From the NCBI RefSeq assembly GCF_000499785.1, contig NZ_HG726021.1:332814-396813 (forward strand): a stretch of DNA of 64,000 nt, written 5' to 3'. The translations under genes and the position numbers were made by a program. This DNA comes from Bacteroides neonati. GTDB taxonomy: Bacteria > Bacteroidota > Bacteroidia > Bacteroidales > Bacteroidaceae. Below, in pieces: positions 18,546 through 28,310 of this stretch. A model generated the notes under the pieces. The model saw nothing but the letters and a program-made list of their open reading frames with translations. It searched no databases and was not told where the DNA came from. How positions within the stretch are numbered: position 1 is the stretch's first letter; each line of letters opens with the position of its first letter.

Positions 18546-19535
18546 ATGGAACAACATACGGAAAGATATAAATTATTAGTAAAAAAGTTATTGACAGGAC
18601 ATCTGTCACCCGAAGAACGTGCAGAGCTTAATGCTATGGAGCGCGTCAATAAGGCTATACGGAATGAATGGGAGCAAGCAAGTGACCAATATACCGACAA
18701 AGCAAAAGAGACAAAGATTCTACATAAAGTGCTGAGCGAAATCAGACAGGAGAAGCCTGGCCGCTTCAGAAAAGCGGTTACTCGTTATTCCTGGGTGGCT
18801 TCGTTGGCATTATTATTAGTGTGTGGAACTTTGTCGACTATCTTACTGACTCGCCCCGATAACAAAGAGTTTATGTACGTAGTTAATTCGGGCAGGCAAT
18901 CAATGGACTCCGTACGGTTGCCCGATGGTACATTTGTGATGCTCAATGCAGGGAGTAGACTAACCTATCCCGAATCATTTACGGGAGCCAATAGGGAAGT
19001 AACACTTTCCGGACAAGCATTTTTTCATGTGCAGAAAGATACCGAACATCCGTTTATCGTTAAGACGAAAGGGCTTGATGTAACCGCTTTGGGTACTTCG
19101 TTTGAAGTATTTAGTTTTGATAACGATAAAAATGTAGAGGCTATTCTGCTCAATGGCAAAGTAAAAGTTCAAACAAAGAGTGTGACAGATGCCAAGGTAA
19201 CAGGAGAATATGTACTGAACCCGAATGAGAAATTGAGTTATGCCGACAACCAGCATGTAAAAATAGAGAAAGTAGATGCTAACTCCTATTCGGCTTGGAG
19301 AGTGGGTGGACGACTCTCATTTAAGAACGAAAAGTTATCCATGATTCTACCGAGGCTGGAGAAGTGGTATGGGCAAAAAATCAACTGTTCGCAGAAGGTG
19401 GCAGATTACTATAGATTCACGTTCACAGTACGCACAGAGCCACTTGAACTGATATTAAACATCATGTCGCATAGTGCCCCATTAAGCTATAAATTGACCA
19501 GTAATGAGGATTACGTTCTAAAAGAACTTAGATAA
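18546..19535 (+). CDS. FecR family anti-sigma factor
   Basis: This 329-residue inner-membrane protein has a cytoplasmic N-terminus that would hold the sigma factor (about 1-80), one transmembrane helix (WVASLALLLVCGTLSTILL, about 82-102), a periplasmic FecR domain (about 115-220; DSVRLPDGTFVMLNAGSRLT) and a DUF4974-like C-terminal domain (about 250-325) expected to contact the SusC STN domain. It lies 170 bases after the sigma gene and 147 bases before the second susC. Its last 21 bases, encoding VLKELR-stop, form the inner end of the right inverted-repeat arm and are copied in the left arm. Confidence 0.92.
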   Translation: MEQHTERYKLLVKKLLTGHLSPEERAELNAMERVNKAIRNEWEQASDQYTDKAKETKILHKVLSEIRQEKPGRFRKAVTRYSWVASLALLLVCGTLSTILLTRPDNKEFMYVVNSGRQSMDSVRLPDGTFVMLNAGSRLTYPESFTGANREVTLSGQAFFHVQKDTEHPFIVKTKGLDVTALGTSFEVFSFDNDKNVEAILLNGKVKVQTKSVTDAKVTGEYVLNPNEKLSYADNQHVKIEKVDANSYSAWRVGGRLSFKNEKLSMILPRLEKWYGQKINCSQKVADYYRFTFTVRTEPLELILNIMSHSAPLSYKLTSNEDYVLKELR

Positions 19536-19682
19536 ACAACAAAAATGAACCTTATATAATAACATGTTAAACTAAATGATGGTAAAATGAAATAGAAAAA
19601 ACCTGTTAACCGGATGACAACCGTTTTAGAAACGAATCATCTATTAATTTACTGAATTGTAATCTAATAATTAATCGTATTT
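19515..19682 (+). repeat. Right arm of the inverted repeat (fecR end and leader of the second susC)
   Basis: This arm starts within the last seven codons of fecR and runs through the leader to the ATG of the second susC. It mirrors 17452 down to 17287, and similarity continues into the first codons of both susC genes, so the full arms are longer than listed. The enclosed segment (17453-19514) holds the sigma gene and almost all of fecR. Confidence 0.85.
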
Positions 19683-22600
19683 ATGAAAAAATGCAATTTT
19701 AGAATGTTTAAGACACAACAACTCAAAAAGCAGCTAGCCTATGTATTGGCTATCTCGCTGGTATGTATGATTCCTGTTAGCGCTTTTGCGCAAGTTATCA
19801 AAGTATCTCTTCAGAAGAACAATGCACCTATGGAGACCATTCTTCAGGAGATAGAGAAACAAAGTGATTATACTCTTTTTTACAGTGACAACCAAGTGAA
19901 GCTGACAAAGAAGATATCTATCAACGTGAAAAATGCACCAATCAACAATGTGCTTGATGAAGTATTTAAAAATTCGGGATACACATATCATATTGTAGAT
20001 AATCAGATTGTAGTTTCGGCTGCATCTAACAAATCAATGGCTGCACGCTCTGCTCAACAGCAGAAAAAACAACAAGTAAGTGGTGTGATAACAGATGTGA
20101 CGGGCGAACCGATCATTGGCGCTTCTATCATTGAAAAAGGAGCCTCATCCAACGGAACGATCACTGATCTTGAGGGAAAATTCACACTAACCGTTTCGGG
20201 CAATGAACTACAAGTAAGTTATATTGGCTTTATCCCTCAGATTATTACAATCAAAGCCGGCACAACGTCGTATAATGTAGTGATGAAAGAAGATGCCAAG
20301 ACACTCGATGAAGTTGTCGTAGTGGGTTATGGTACTCAGAAAAAGGCTAACCTTTCGGGATCGGTGGCATCGGTAGATAGCAAAGAGCTTCAAAACAGAC
20401 CGATTCAAAACTTAACCAACGGTTTGCAAGGTTTGGTACCCGGTGTAACGATTACAGGAACCAATGGTGCTCCGGGTATGGACAATGGTAATATCCGAGT
20501 ACGTGGTACAGGTACACTCAATACCGCCAGCCCTTACATCCTGATCGATGGCATCGAAGCAGGAACTCTGAACTCGGTCGATCCAAACGACATCGAAAGC
20601 ATCTCTGTTTTGAAAGATGCAGCTTCGGCCGCTATCTACGGATCAAAGGCATCAAACGGTGTTATCCTGATTACGACCAAACGTGGTAAAACAGGTAAGG
20701 CACAAGTTTCATACAGTGGCTACGCAAGCTTTCAAAATGTAACTGATATGGTTGAGAGGTTAAGCTCTGTCGAATATGCTACGATGTATAATGATGCATT
20801 GAAAGCGCAAGGAAAGGCTCCCCGATTCGATGATACAGAGATTCAGAAGTTCCGCGACGGCACAGATCCTCTTTACCCAAACACCGATTGGTATGGTTTG
20901 GCCTACAAGACAGGAATTCTTCATCGCCACAATGTAAACATCAATGGCGGTACAGAAAGTACCAGATACATGGCCTCGTTGGGTTACTTGAACCAAACCG
21001 GTGTGTTGCCCAATGCCGAACGCGAACAGTTTAATGCACGTATGAATCTAGAATCGAAAATAACAAACCGCTTAACAGCACGCATGAACCTGGCATTTAT
21101 TAAGAATAAATATGCCGAGCCAAGTGCAGCCTATGGTGGTTCAGGCTCCGATCAAGTCATTCGTCAATTAAATCTGGCAGCTCCTTGGATTGTTGCACGA
21201 CATGAGGATGGTACTTGGGGTACTATCTCCGACGGTAGTCCGATTGCCTGGCTAGATTCGAAGATGAATGTAACGCGTGATAATTACAACTTCACCGGTA
21301 TGGCCGCTTTGGATTATCAAATTATGGATGGGCTGAAGCTGACACTGAGCGGATCATACGTAAACAACTTACAGAACTATCAGAACTTTCAAAAATTTAT
21401 TCAGTACAACCCCAATAAGAAATCGGATCCGAATTCACTGGACGAACGTTATTATCGCTGGGATCGTACCAACTATGATGCGTTGTTGAATTATGACAAG
21501 AGCTTCGGACAACACAATGTAAAAGGTTTAGCCGGATGGCATACCGAAAAGTATAACTATAGATACCAAAAAGCATATCGCAAAAACTTCCCTAACAATG
21601 AACTAACCGATATGAATGCCGGAGATGCTTCGACGCAGAAGAATGAAGGATATACACGCGAATTGGCTATGATTTCATGGTTTGCACGTGTAAACTATGA
21701 TTATGCAGGAAAATATCTGCTCGAAGCTAACATCCGTTCAGATGCTTCATCTCGTTTTGCCGAAGGCAATCGTTGGGGATATTTCCCTTCCTTCTCGGGT
21801 GCATGGCGTCTGAGCGAAGAGGCCTTTATGGAAGGTTCAAGAAACTGGTTGAGCAACCTGAAACTTCGTGCTTCATGGGGACAGTTAGGAAATCAGGATG
21901 CATTGGATGATTATTATCCGGCATTGAATACCTATAACTTGAATGCAACATATCCGTTTGGTGGGGCATTGAATTCGGGATATTACCAAAAGGCATACCG
22001 TCTGTCTACGATCTCTTGGGAAAAGGCAACTACATGGGGCATTGGTTTAGACTTCTCCTTACTGGGAAATAAAATAGATGGTTCTATCGACTACTATAAC
22101 CGCAAAACAACCGGTATCATCATGAATGTAGATGTGCCCAGTGAGTTTGCTCTCGATGCGTACAAAGACAATGTGGGTGCAATGAGAAACAGCGGAGTCG
22201 AAGTCATCTTGAGTTATAAAGATAAAATCGGTCAGGTAAACTTTGGCGTAACAGGAAACTTTGCTTATAATAAGAATGAAGTTTTAGATCTGGATACTCC
22301 TGCAGGTTATATGGATGTATCAGGTGGTTATAGCCAGCGCAATGTGGTAGGCAAAGCGATCAACTCATACTATCTATATCAGGCGGATGGGTTCTTTAAT
22401 TCGCAAGCCGAAGCTGATGAATTTACGGCTAAATATGGTAATCCGTTTGGTGGTGGCGGCTTCAAGGCTGGTGATATCAGATATGTCGATACCGATAAAA
22501 ATGGTAAGTTAGATGCCAATGACCGCATTATTGCCAATAGTCCGGAACCAGCCTATACGTTTGGGTTGGCATTGAACGCCGAATGGAAAGGGTTTGACTT

Positions 22601-23036
22601 ATCCATGATGTTCAATGGAGCAGCCAAAGTAGCCCGCTTGTTTGATGCTCATGAAGTATACGGTGCGTTTTCGGGTGATGCGGGACATCCTGCCAGCATT
22701 TGGAAAGATGCTTGGACGGAAACAAATCACAACGCCAGCATGCCTCGCATCTATACCGATACCAACTCGCCCAGTAGCTCTCGTCAAGTTCAATCTACAT
22801 TCTGGCTGCAAAACACCAGCTATGTACGTTTGAAAAACTTACAATTGGGTTATACGCTTCCGAAATCGGTATTGAGCACGTTGGGAGTAAGCAATCTACG
22901 CATTTACTATTCGGGAGAGAACGTATTTACATTTGACAGCATGAAGATTAATATTGACCCTGAAGCTACCAGCCAACGTCTATCTTCTTATCCATTGCTT
23001 CGCACGCATGCGTTTGGTATCAATATAACATTCTAA
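19683..23036 (+). CDS. SusC/RagA TonB-dependent outer-membrane transporter with STN domain (second copy)
   Basis: This 1117-residue transporter has the same layout as the first copy: signal peptide (LAYVLAISLVCMIPVSAFAQ), STN domain (about 40-112, SDYTLFYSDNQVKLTKKISI), carboxypeptidase-like domain (about 130-210), TonB-box-like KTLDEVVVVGYGTQ, plug with YILIDGIEAGTLNSVDPNDI, and a large barrel ending in HAFGINITF. The N-terminal ~215 residues are very close to those of the first copy and the rest is clearly different, so the two probably import different glycans while sharing the signalling front end. It lies downstream of fecR and 22 bases before its own susD. Confidence 0.93.
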   Translation: MKKCNFRMFKTQQLKKQLAYVLAISLVCMIPVSAFAQVIKVSLQKNNAPMETILQEIEKQSDYTLFYSDNQVKLTKKISINVKNAPINNVLDEVFKNSGYTYHIVDNQIVVSAASNKSMAARSAQQQKKQQVSGVITDVTGEPIIGASIIEKGASSNGTITDLEGKFTLTVSGNELQVSYIGFIPQIITIKAGTTSYNVVMKEDAKTLDEVVVVGYGTQKKANLSGSVASVDSKELQNRPIQNLTNGLQGLVPGVTITGTNGAPGMDNGNIRVRGTGTLNTASPYILIDGIEAGTLNSVDPNDIESISVLKDAASAAIYGSKASNGVILITTKRGKTGKAQVSYSGYASFQNVTDMVERLSSVEYATMYNDALKAQGKAPRFDDTEIQKFRDGTDPLYPNTDWYGLAYKTGILHRHNVNINGGTESTRYMASLGYLNQTGVLPNAEREQFNARMNLESKITNRLTARMNLAFIKNKYAEPSAAYGGSGSDQVIRQLNLAAPWIVARHEDGTWGTISDGSPIAWLDSKMNVTRDNYNFTGMAALDYQIMDGLKLTLSGSYVNNLQNYQNFQKFIQYNPNKKSDPNSLDERYYRWDRTNYDALLNYDKSFGQHNVKGLAGWHTEKYNYRYQKAYRKNFPNNELTDMNAGDASTQKNEGYTRELAMISWFARVNYDYAGKYLLEANIRSDASSRFAEGNRWGYFPSFSGAWRLSEEAFMEGSRNWLSNLKLRASWGQLGNQDALDDYYPALNTYNLNATYPFGGALNSGYYQKAYRLSTISWEKATTWGIGLDFSLLGNKIDGSIDYYNRKTTGIIMNVDVPSEFALDAYKDNVGAMRNSGVEVILSYKDKIGQVNFGVTGNFAYNKNEVLDLDTPAGYMDVSGGYSQRNVVGKAINSYYLYQADGFFNSQAEADEFTAKYGNPFGGGGFKAGDIRYVDTDKNGKLDANDRIIANSPEPAYTFGLALNAEWKGFDLSMMFNGAAKVARLFDAHEVYGAFSGDAGHPASIWKDAWTETNHNASMPRIYTDTNSPSSSRQVQSTFWLQNTSYVRLKNLQLGYTLPKSVLSTLGVSNLRIYYSGENVFTFDSMKINIDPEATSQRLSSYPLLRTHAFGINITF

Positions 23037-23058
23037 TTACTATTTAAAATATAAATAT

Positions 23059-24723
23059 ATGAAACGATTAAAATCTTATATAATAATGGGAGTGGTAGCC
23101 GTGCTGGCTACATCTTGCTCTGATTTTCTAAATACAGCTCCTTATGATGCATTATCTCCTGGCACTACCTGGAAAACGGAGGAAGATGCACAGAAATTTG
23201 TTGTTGGCTGTTACGGAGGCGACAATGATCAGGTTCCCGGTTGGGAGGATGGTAGCACGCTTCTTTATTTAGATTGTGCCTCGGACTTTAGCTATAATAA
23301 TTTCCCGTGGGAAGGTTATACTCCTCTTGGCAATGGTACCTTGACCGCAAGCAATTATGGAACAAGTTTCTATGATTTTAGTGTGATACGGCGTTGCAAT
23401 ACGTTTATGGACAACATTGAGGCTATTCCGTTCAATGATCCGGCTGTAAAGAAGGATTTGATTGCACAAGTTCGTGTGATACGTGCATACCGTTACTTCA
23501 TCATGAACTGGTATTACGGTGGCGTGCCTATCATCAGCAATTATAGCACGGCCGACGAAGCCAAAGTTCCTCGTAATACGGAGGCAGAGGTAAGAGCGTT
23601 TGTAGAAAAAGAATTGGATGAGTCGACTCCCGATTTGAATAAAGCTCCTTCAGCTCGCGGACGCATTGCTCAAGGAACAGCCTTGGCCATCAGAATGCGC
23701 GAAGCATTGTATTATGGCGATTGGGCGACTGCCAAAGACAGAGCACAAAAGATAATCAATCTGGGACAATATGATTTGGAGCCCAATTACACCAACTTAT
23801 TTAATGTCAACGGACAAGACTCTAAAGAAGTCATTGCGGCTGTTCAGTATATCCCCAATGTTAAACCGCTTGGAACCATCGGACAATTGTATAATAATGG
23901 AGATGGTGGTTGGTCTTCGATCGTTCCTACACAGAAACTTATCGATGCCTATGAAATGAAGAATGGCTTAACTAAGGAAGAAGCCGGATCGGGCTATGAC
24001 GCTACTCATCCGTATGCAAACCGTGACCCTCGCTTAGCTTTTAGCGTTCTTTATCCGGGATGCAATTATACCAAAGACGATGGCTCGATAGCTATATTCA
24101 ATACGCTGGATAAGACAATTAACGGAAGCACGAATCCTAACTACATGACCGCTGCCGATAACTCTTCAAAAACAGGGTTGACATGGGCCAAATACTTGGA
24201 GCCGATGAATCAATATACGGATATTTGGGCTTCCAATGCTTGTCCCATAATGTTCCGTTATGCAGAAGTGTTGCTGACATATGCCGAAGCAGAGAATGAA
24301 TTGACAGGTCCATCGGCAGCTGTTTATCAGAAAATTAATCTTGTGCGCAATCGGGTGAATATGCCCAATGTAGATCAAACCAAATATGGAACGAAAGAGA
24401 CGTTGCGTGAGTTAATTCGTCGTGAGCGTGGTGTTGAATTTGCAGGTGAAGGTTTACGCCGTGCCGATCTGGTTCGCTGGAAAACGACTGATGGAAAACT
24501 ATTGGCAGAAAAAGTAATGACCGGTACTTTGGAACGTGTAATGGGTACTGTAAATATGGATAAAAACGTAGATCCTACTCTACGCGCCACAATCAATGTA
24601 AATGCTTCGGCTGAAGATAAAAAAGTAGAAGACCGAGTGTTTAAACCACACTTCCGCTACCTGCCTATCCCACAAGGCGATCGGGATAAAAATCCTAAGC
24701 TGGAACAAAACACAGGATATTAA
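23059..24723 (+). CDS. SusD/RagB family outer-membrane lipoprotein (second copy)
   Basis: This 554-residue lipoprotein (lipobox LATSC, Cys about 20) follows the second susC. Typical SusD segments are VRVIRAYRYFIMNWYYGGVP, the TPR-like helices around IRMREALYYGDWATAKDRAQ, CPIMFRYAEVLLTYAEAENE, and REL-IRRERGVEFAGEGLRR near the C-terminus. It should bind a glycan at the cell surface and deliver it to its SusC partner. It shares only family-level resemblance with the SusD at 12194, in line with different ligands. A strong terminator follows. Confidence 0.92.
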   Translation: MKRLKSYIIMGVVAVLATSCSDFLNTAPYDALSPGTTWKTEEDAQKFVVGCYGGDNDQVPGWEDGSTLLYLDCASDFSYNNFPWEGYTPLGNGTLTASNYGTSFYDFSVIRRCNTFMDNIEAIPFNDPAVKKDLIAQVRVIRAYRYFIMNWYYGGVPIISNYSTADEAKVPRNTEAEVRAFVEKELDESTPDLNKAPSARGRIAQGTALAIRMREALYYGDWATAKDRAQKIINLGQYDLEPNYTNLFNVNGQDSKEVIAAVQYIPNVKPLGTIGQLYNNGDGGWSSIVPTQKLIDAYEMKNGLTKEEAGSGYDATHPYANRDPRLAFSVLYPGCNYTKDDGSIAIFNTLDKTINGSTNPNYMTAADNSSKTGLTWAKYLEPMNQYTDIWASNACPIMFRYAEVLLTYAEAENELTGPSAAVYQKINLVRNRVNMPNVDQTKYGTKETLRELIRRERGVEFAGEGLRRADLVRWKTTDGKLLAEKVMTGTLERVMGTVNMDKNVDPTLRATINVNASAEDKKVEDRVFKPHFRYLPIPQGDRDKNPKLEQNTGY

Positions 24724-24767
24724 AAACGACAATCTACCATTAAGACTTAATTACATTTAAAAGTCGA

Positions 24768-24806
24768 CGAGGATGCTTTATCAATCGAAGCATCCTCGTT
24801 TTTTTA
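24768..24806 (+). terminator. Rho-independent terminator of the second SusC/SusD operon
   Basis: A perfect 11-base stem (CGAGGATGCTT 24768-24778 with 24788-24798) and a 9-base loop are followed by a run of T. It lies 45 bases after the susD stop codon. Confidence 0.9.
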
Positions 24807-24858
24807 CTGTTTTTTATCGCCAACCGCTTCCTTCGCACAAAAATACCACCAGTATTGT

Positions 24859-24866
24859 TATCTTTG
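24859..24866 (+). promoter_or_regulatory. -7 box of the NhaC-type antiporter gene
   Basis: TATCTTTG matches TAnnTTTG and lies 29 bases before the ATG at 24895, after the susCD terminator, so the antiporter appears to have its own promoter. Confidence 0.55.
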
Positions 24867-24894
24867 CAAGTCTAAATAAATAACAATATCCTCA

Positions 24895-26193
24895 ATGAAT
24901 AAAGAAATGAGCCCGGTAAAGCTTTCAGGCTGGTTGGCGCTGAGTCCGCTATTTGTTTTTCTATGTCTCTATCTGTTGACATCGATCATTGTCAACGATT
25001 TCTATAAAGTGCCTATTGCCGTTGCTTTCTTACTATCCTCGTGTTATGCCATAGCCATTACGCGGGGAGTTAAGCTCGACCAGCGCATCTATCAATTCTC
25101 GCTGGGTGCTTCTAATAAAAATATTATGCTCATGGTCTGGATATTTATTTTGGCAGGTGCTTTTGCCCACAGTGCCAAAGAAATGGGAGCCATTGATGCA
25201 ACTGTTAATTTAACACTTCACATACTGCCCGATAATCTACTACTGGCAGGTATCTTTATTGCAGCTTGTTTTATATCCCTCTCAATCGGTACGAGCGTAG
25301 GTACCATTGTTGCACTAACCCCGGTAGCTGTTGGGCTGGCAGAAAAAACAGGTATTGAGCTCCCTTTCATGGTAGCTATCGTAGTGGGTGGTTCGTTCTT
25401 TGGTGATAACCTGTCGTTTATTTCGGACACAACGATTGCCTCTACCAAAACGCAAGGTTGTTTAATGCGGGATAAGTTCCGTGTCAACTCGCAAATTGTG
25501 GTTCCTGCTGCCATTATCGTATTGGGCGTTTATATTGTACAAGGGTTCTCGGTTACGGCTCCTACACACATGCAAGAGATTGAATGGGTCAAGGTAATTC
25601 CTTACCTGATCGTATTGGGAACGGCCATTGCGGGAATGAACGTGATGCTGGTTCTTCTTACGGGTATTGCCAGTACAGCTATTATAGGGCTGGCAACCGG
25701 TAGCTTCGGCATATTCGAATGGTTTGGTGCCGTAGGCAATGGTATTGCCGGAATGGGCGACCTTATTATCATTACTTTGCTGGCAGGTGGTATGCTCGAA
25801 ATAATCCGTTATAACGGAGGTATCGAGTTTATCATTCATAAACTGACACAACATGTCAGCGGTAAGCGCGGAGCCGAATTGAGCATTGCTGCGTTGGTAA
25901 GCATCGCCAATCTCTGCACAGCCAACAATACGATTGCCATTATTACAACAGGGCCAATTGCCAGAGACATTGCCAACAAATATCAACTCGACCGCAGAAA
26001 AACAGCCAGTATTCTGGATACATTTTCCTGCTTCATACAAGGCATTATTCCCTATGGTGCACAATTGCTCATGGCCGCCGGATTGGCAAACATCTCTCCC
26101 ATCAGCATCATAGGCAATCTTTATTATCCATTTACGATGGGGGCGTTGGCACTACTAGCCATTCTATTTAGATACCCGAGAAGGTACTCGTAA
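24895..26193 (+). CDS. Na+/H+ antiporter NhaC family protein
   Basis: This 432-residue inner-membrane protein has about 11-12 hydrophobic segments. NhaC-family features are the loop FISLSIGTSVGTIVALTPVA, the charged membrane segment VGGSFFGDNLSFISDTTIAS and, later, VSIANLCTANNTIAIITTGP. Family members exchange sodium (or an organic acid or amine) for protons; the exact substrate is not certain. It stands alone between the susCD terminator and the next regulator. A second in-frame ATG lies four codons downstream. Confidence 0.85.
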   Translation: MNKEMSPVKLSGWLALSPLFVFLCLYLLTSIIVNDFYKVPIAVAFLLSSCYAIAITRGVKLDQRIYQFSLGASNKNIMLMVWIFILAGAFAHSAKEMGAIDATVNLTLHILPDNLLLAGIFIAACFISLSIGTSVGTIVALTPVAVGLAEKTGIELPFMVAIVVGGSFFGDNLSFISDTTIASTKTQGCLMRDKFRVNSQIVVPAAIIVLGVYIVQGFSVTAPTHMQEIEWVKVIPYLIVLGTAIAGMNVMLVLLTGIASTAIIGLATGSFGIFEWFGAVGNGIAGMGDLIIITLLAGGMLEIIRYNGGIEFIIHKLTQHVSGKRGAELSIAALVSIANLCTANNTIAIITTGPIARDIANKYQLDRRKTASILDTFSCFIQGIIPYGAQLLMAAGLANISPISIIGNLYYPFTMGALALLAILFRYPRRYS

Positions 26194-26396
26194 GAGATTG
26201 CGAATCAGATCGAAAACATTTATTGATAAATATTACCCCTATTTTTTGAAAGTTTATACCCAGTGTAAATGTGCGAAAAGTGTTATACTTGCATTGATAA
26301 GCTATCATAAAAGCCAGATTTTATTGTAATAAAAACATGGGAATGCATAGCTATCTTTATGAAAATAAACAGTCTAACCATTAACCTATTGATTAC

Positions 26397-28211
26397 ATGA
26401 AACTATTATTAATGTTTTCGCAACTCTTCGCACTGAACACACTATTTCATCAGTCATTTTTCTGTTTGCAAATTTACAGTTCATTAGAAATTGATACAAT
26501 CGTATCAGATCTGCAAGTAGCCTCCATCCTCCTATCCTTATTCACACAATCTACGATATCGTGGTTATATCCTATTGAGGTTATTATTCTGGTTCTATTT
26601 AGCTTCATGATGCAATGGATTATATACAATAAAGGACACGGTTTACGAGACAAGATGGAACCCTTGCTCAATGTCGTCCAGAAAGCACAACTTTCAGTAA
26701 AAGAAAAACAAGTATTATTAGAAGAGGGAGTTTCGAGGCTATTTTCGGACGAGTTGTACACAAGCAAAAAGCAACCCACCGAAAACAAACATCGTGTCAT
26801 TGACTATTACAATCATGTGATGGCATTCGATCACATAAAGAAAAAAACCTATCCGGCCACCCTAACGATTGAGTTTGAACTTTGCACCTATATCCTATCG
26901 ATTATGAACCAATGTAGGCAATACGCCGATGACCGACAGATAAAGCTGAACATCAGCAAGAACTTCGGATACATCAGTTGCCATATTAATGAAACTGCCA
27001 TGAGCGCGGCTTTGCTGTGTCTTCTCAATAAAATAATAGAAACGACACCGCAAGAGGGACAAATACACATCACCGTGTCTCATTTTGATAAATATTGGCA
27101 CTTGCAAATAACCAATCATCCCCAATACAAAAGAGAAAACAACAAGCAAAAAGTAGAGATTCTCTCATCCATTTTTATCTCTTTATGCGGAAGTCTGCGA
27201 ACAATAAAACAAATCATTCATTTACACGGTGGAAAGATCGTTATAGACAAACGCAGGCGAACACTTACAATCCTGATTATCGTTCCGATAAACTGCCATC
27301 AAAATAGTCCTAAACAACGTGGAACAAATGGAGCTGTGCAGAAAAGAGATAAAACAACTTATCCAAGTCAAGGAAACGGAAGCGAGCCTATAAAAACAAC
27401 TCCTGAAGCGGATAAGTCTCCCCATATTCTATTGATAATGGGCGATAAGGCACTGAACGATTACCTTTATAATACCCTATCGACTCTTTTTCGGATGAAC
27501 ACTCTCAGCAAGGTTGAGCAACTTTCTCTTTCTCCGGAAATCGGTACTCCGGACGCAATCATTATTGACGAATCGATCAATAAGCTACATGGGGATAAGC
27601 TTTGTTCCAAGATAGAGTTGGGTCTCGGGATGTCATATATACCGATCATTTTATTATTGAGCAGCAATGAGAGTGAAACTCATGATGCGCATACGGGCTA
27701 TGAGGCGGATAAATTAACATTGAGAGCGATCAATATCAGTAAACTCAAATCAGATATTTGGATGCTCATAAACAATCACACGGCTCAACTCGAACGAATC
27801 AAAAAGCGAATGGTAAAGAACACGTCAGCAGATCTATTTGGCAAAACAGTGCAAAGCGATCCCACAATCATGTTCATGGATAGAGTAGAAAAACTATTGG
27901 AAAAAAACCTGGCAACTGAAGGGTATACAGTGGAACTATTGAGTGCAGACATGGGAATGAGCCGCACACGATTTTATAACAAGATGAAAGAGATCACCGG
28001 AAAGCCGCCTATGTACTATATGTTCTCTTACAAAATGAATAAAGCGAAAGGACTATTGATTGCTCAGGAATATAATATCACAGAAATAGCCATGCTATTG
28101 GGTTATTGTGATGCTAAATATTTCGGAAAGAAATTCAGAGAGTATTATCACGTTTCGCCAACAAGATACATTCGAGAAGTGATGGAGAAAACAGATGAAA
28201 GTGCCAAATAG
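26397..28211 (+). CDS. Degenerate hybrid two-component regulator with AraC-type DNA-binding domain
   Basis: This 604-residue protein has hydrophobic N-terminal segments (about 1-25 and 58-78) but no large periplasmic sensor. Residues about 150-300 resemble a histidine kinase ATPase domain: the asparagine of the N-box survives in LCLLNKIIETTPQEG, while the glycine-rich nucleotide box is replaced by LQITNHPQYK. Residues about 345-465 look like a receiver domain, with an aspartate in PDAIIIDESIN, but the conserved lysine loop is not recognisable. The C-terminus (about 490-600) is an AraC helix-turn-helix (LLSADMGMSRTRFYNKMKEI, ITEIAMLLGYCDAKYFGKKF). It looks like a hybrid sensor that has lost catalysis and kept DNA binding. 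Targets are unknown. Confidence 0.75.
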   Translation: MKLLLMFSQLFALNTLFHQSFFCLQIYSSLEIDTIVSDLQVASILLSLFTQSTISWLYPIEVIILVLFSFMMQWIIYNKGHGLRDKMEPLLNVVQKAQLSVKEKQVLLEEGVSRLFSDELYTSKKQPTENKHRVIDYYNHVMAFDHIKKKTYPATLTIEFELCTYILSIMNQCRQYADDRQIKLNISKNFGYISCHINETAMSAALLCLLNKIIETTPQEGQIHITVSHFDKYWHLQITNHPQYKRENNKQKVEILSSIFISLCGSLRTIKQIIHLHGGKIVIDKRRRTLTILIIVPINCHQNSPKQRGTNGAVQKRDKTTYPSQGNGSEPIKTTPEADKSPHILLIMGDKALNDYLYNTLSTLFRMNTLSKVEQLSLSPEIGTPDAIIIDESINKLHGDKLCSKIELGLGMSYIPIILLLSSNESETHDAHTGYEADKLTLRAINISKLKSDIWMLINNHTAQLERIKKRMVKNTSADLFGKTVQSDPTIMFMDRVEKLLEKNLATEGYTVELLSADMGMSRTRFYNKMKEITGKPPMYYMFSYKMNKAKGLLIAQEYNITEIAMLLGYCDAKYFGKKFREYYHVSPTRYIREVMEKTDESAK

Positions 28212-28246
28212 AAAAAGCTATTAATCATAACCGTCTGGGGGTATAA

Positions 28247-28290
28247 TTAAAATAGGTCGTTACTTCGTATGTAGTAACGACCTATTTTAA
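28247..28290. terminator. Bidirectional terminator between the hybrid regulator and carB
   Basis: An 18-base stem (28247-28264 with 28273-28290), TTAAAATAGGTCGTTACT and its complement, surrounds an 8-base loop. A and T runs at its base give a T-rich tail in both directions. It separates the convergent regulator and carB. Confidence 0.85.
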
Positions 28291-28310
28291 TAAATAAGCA
28301 AGGGGGGTAT

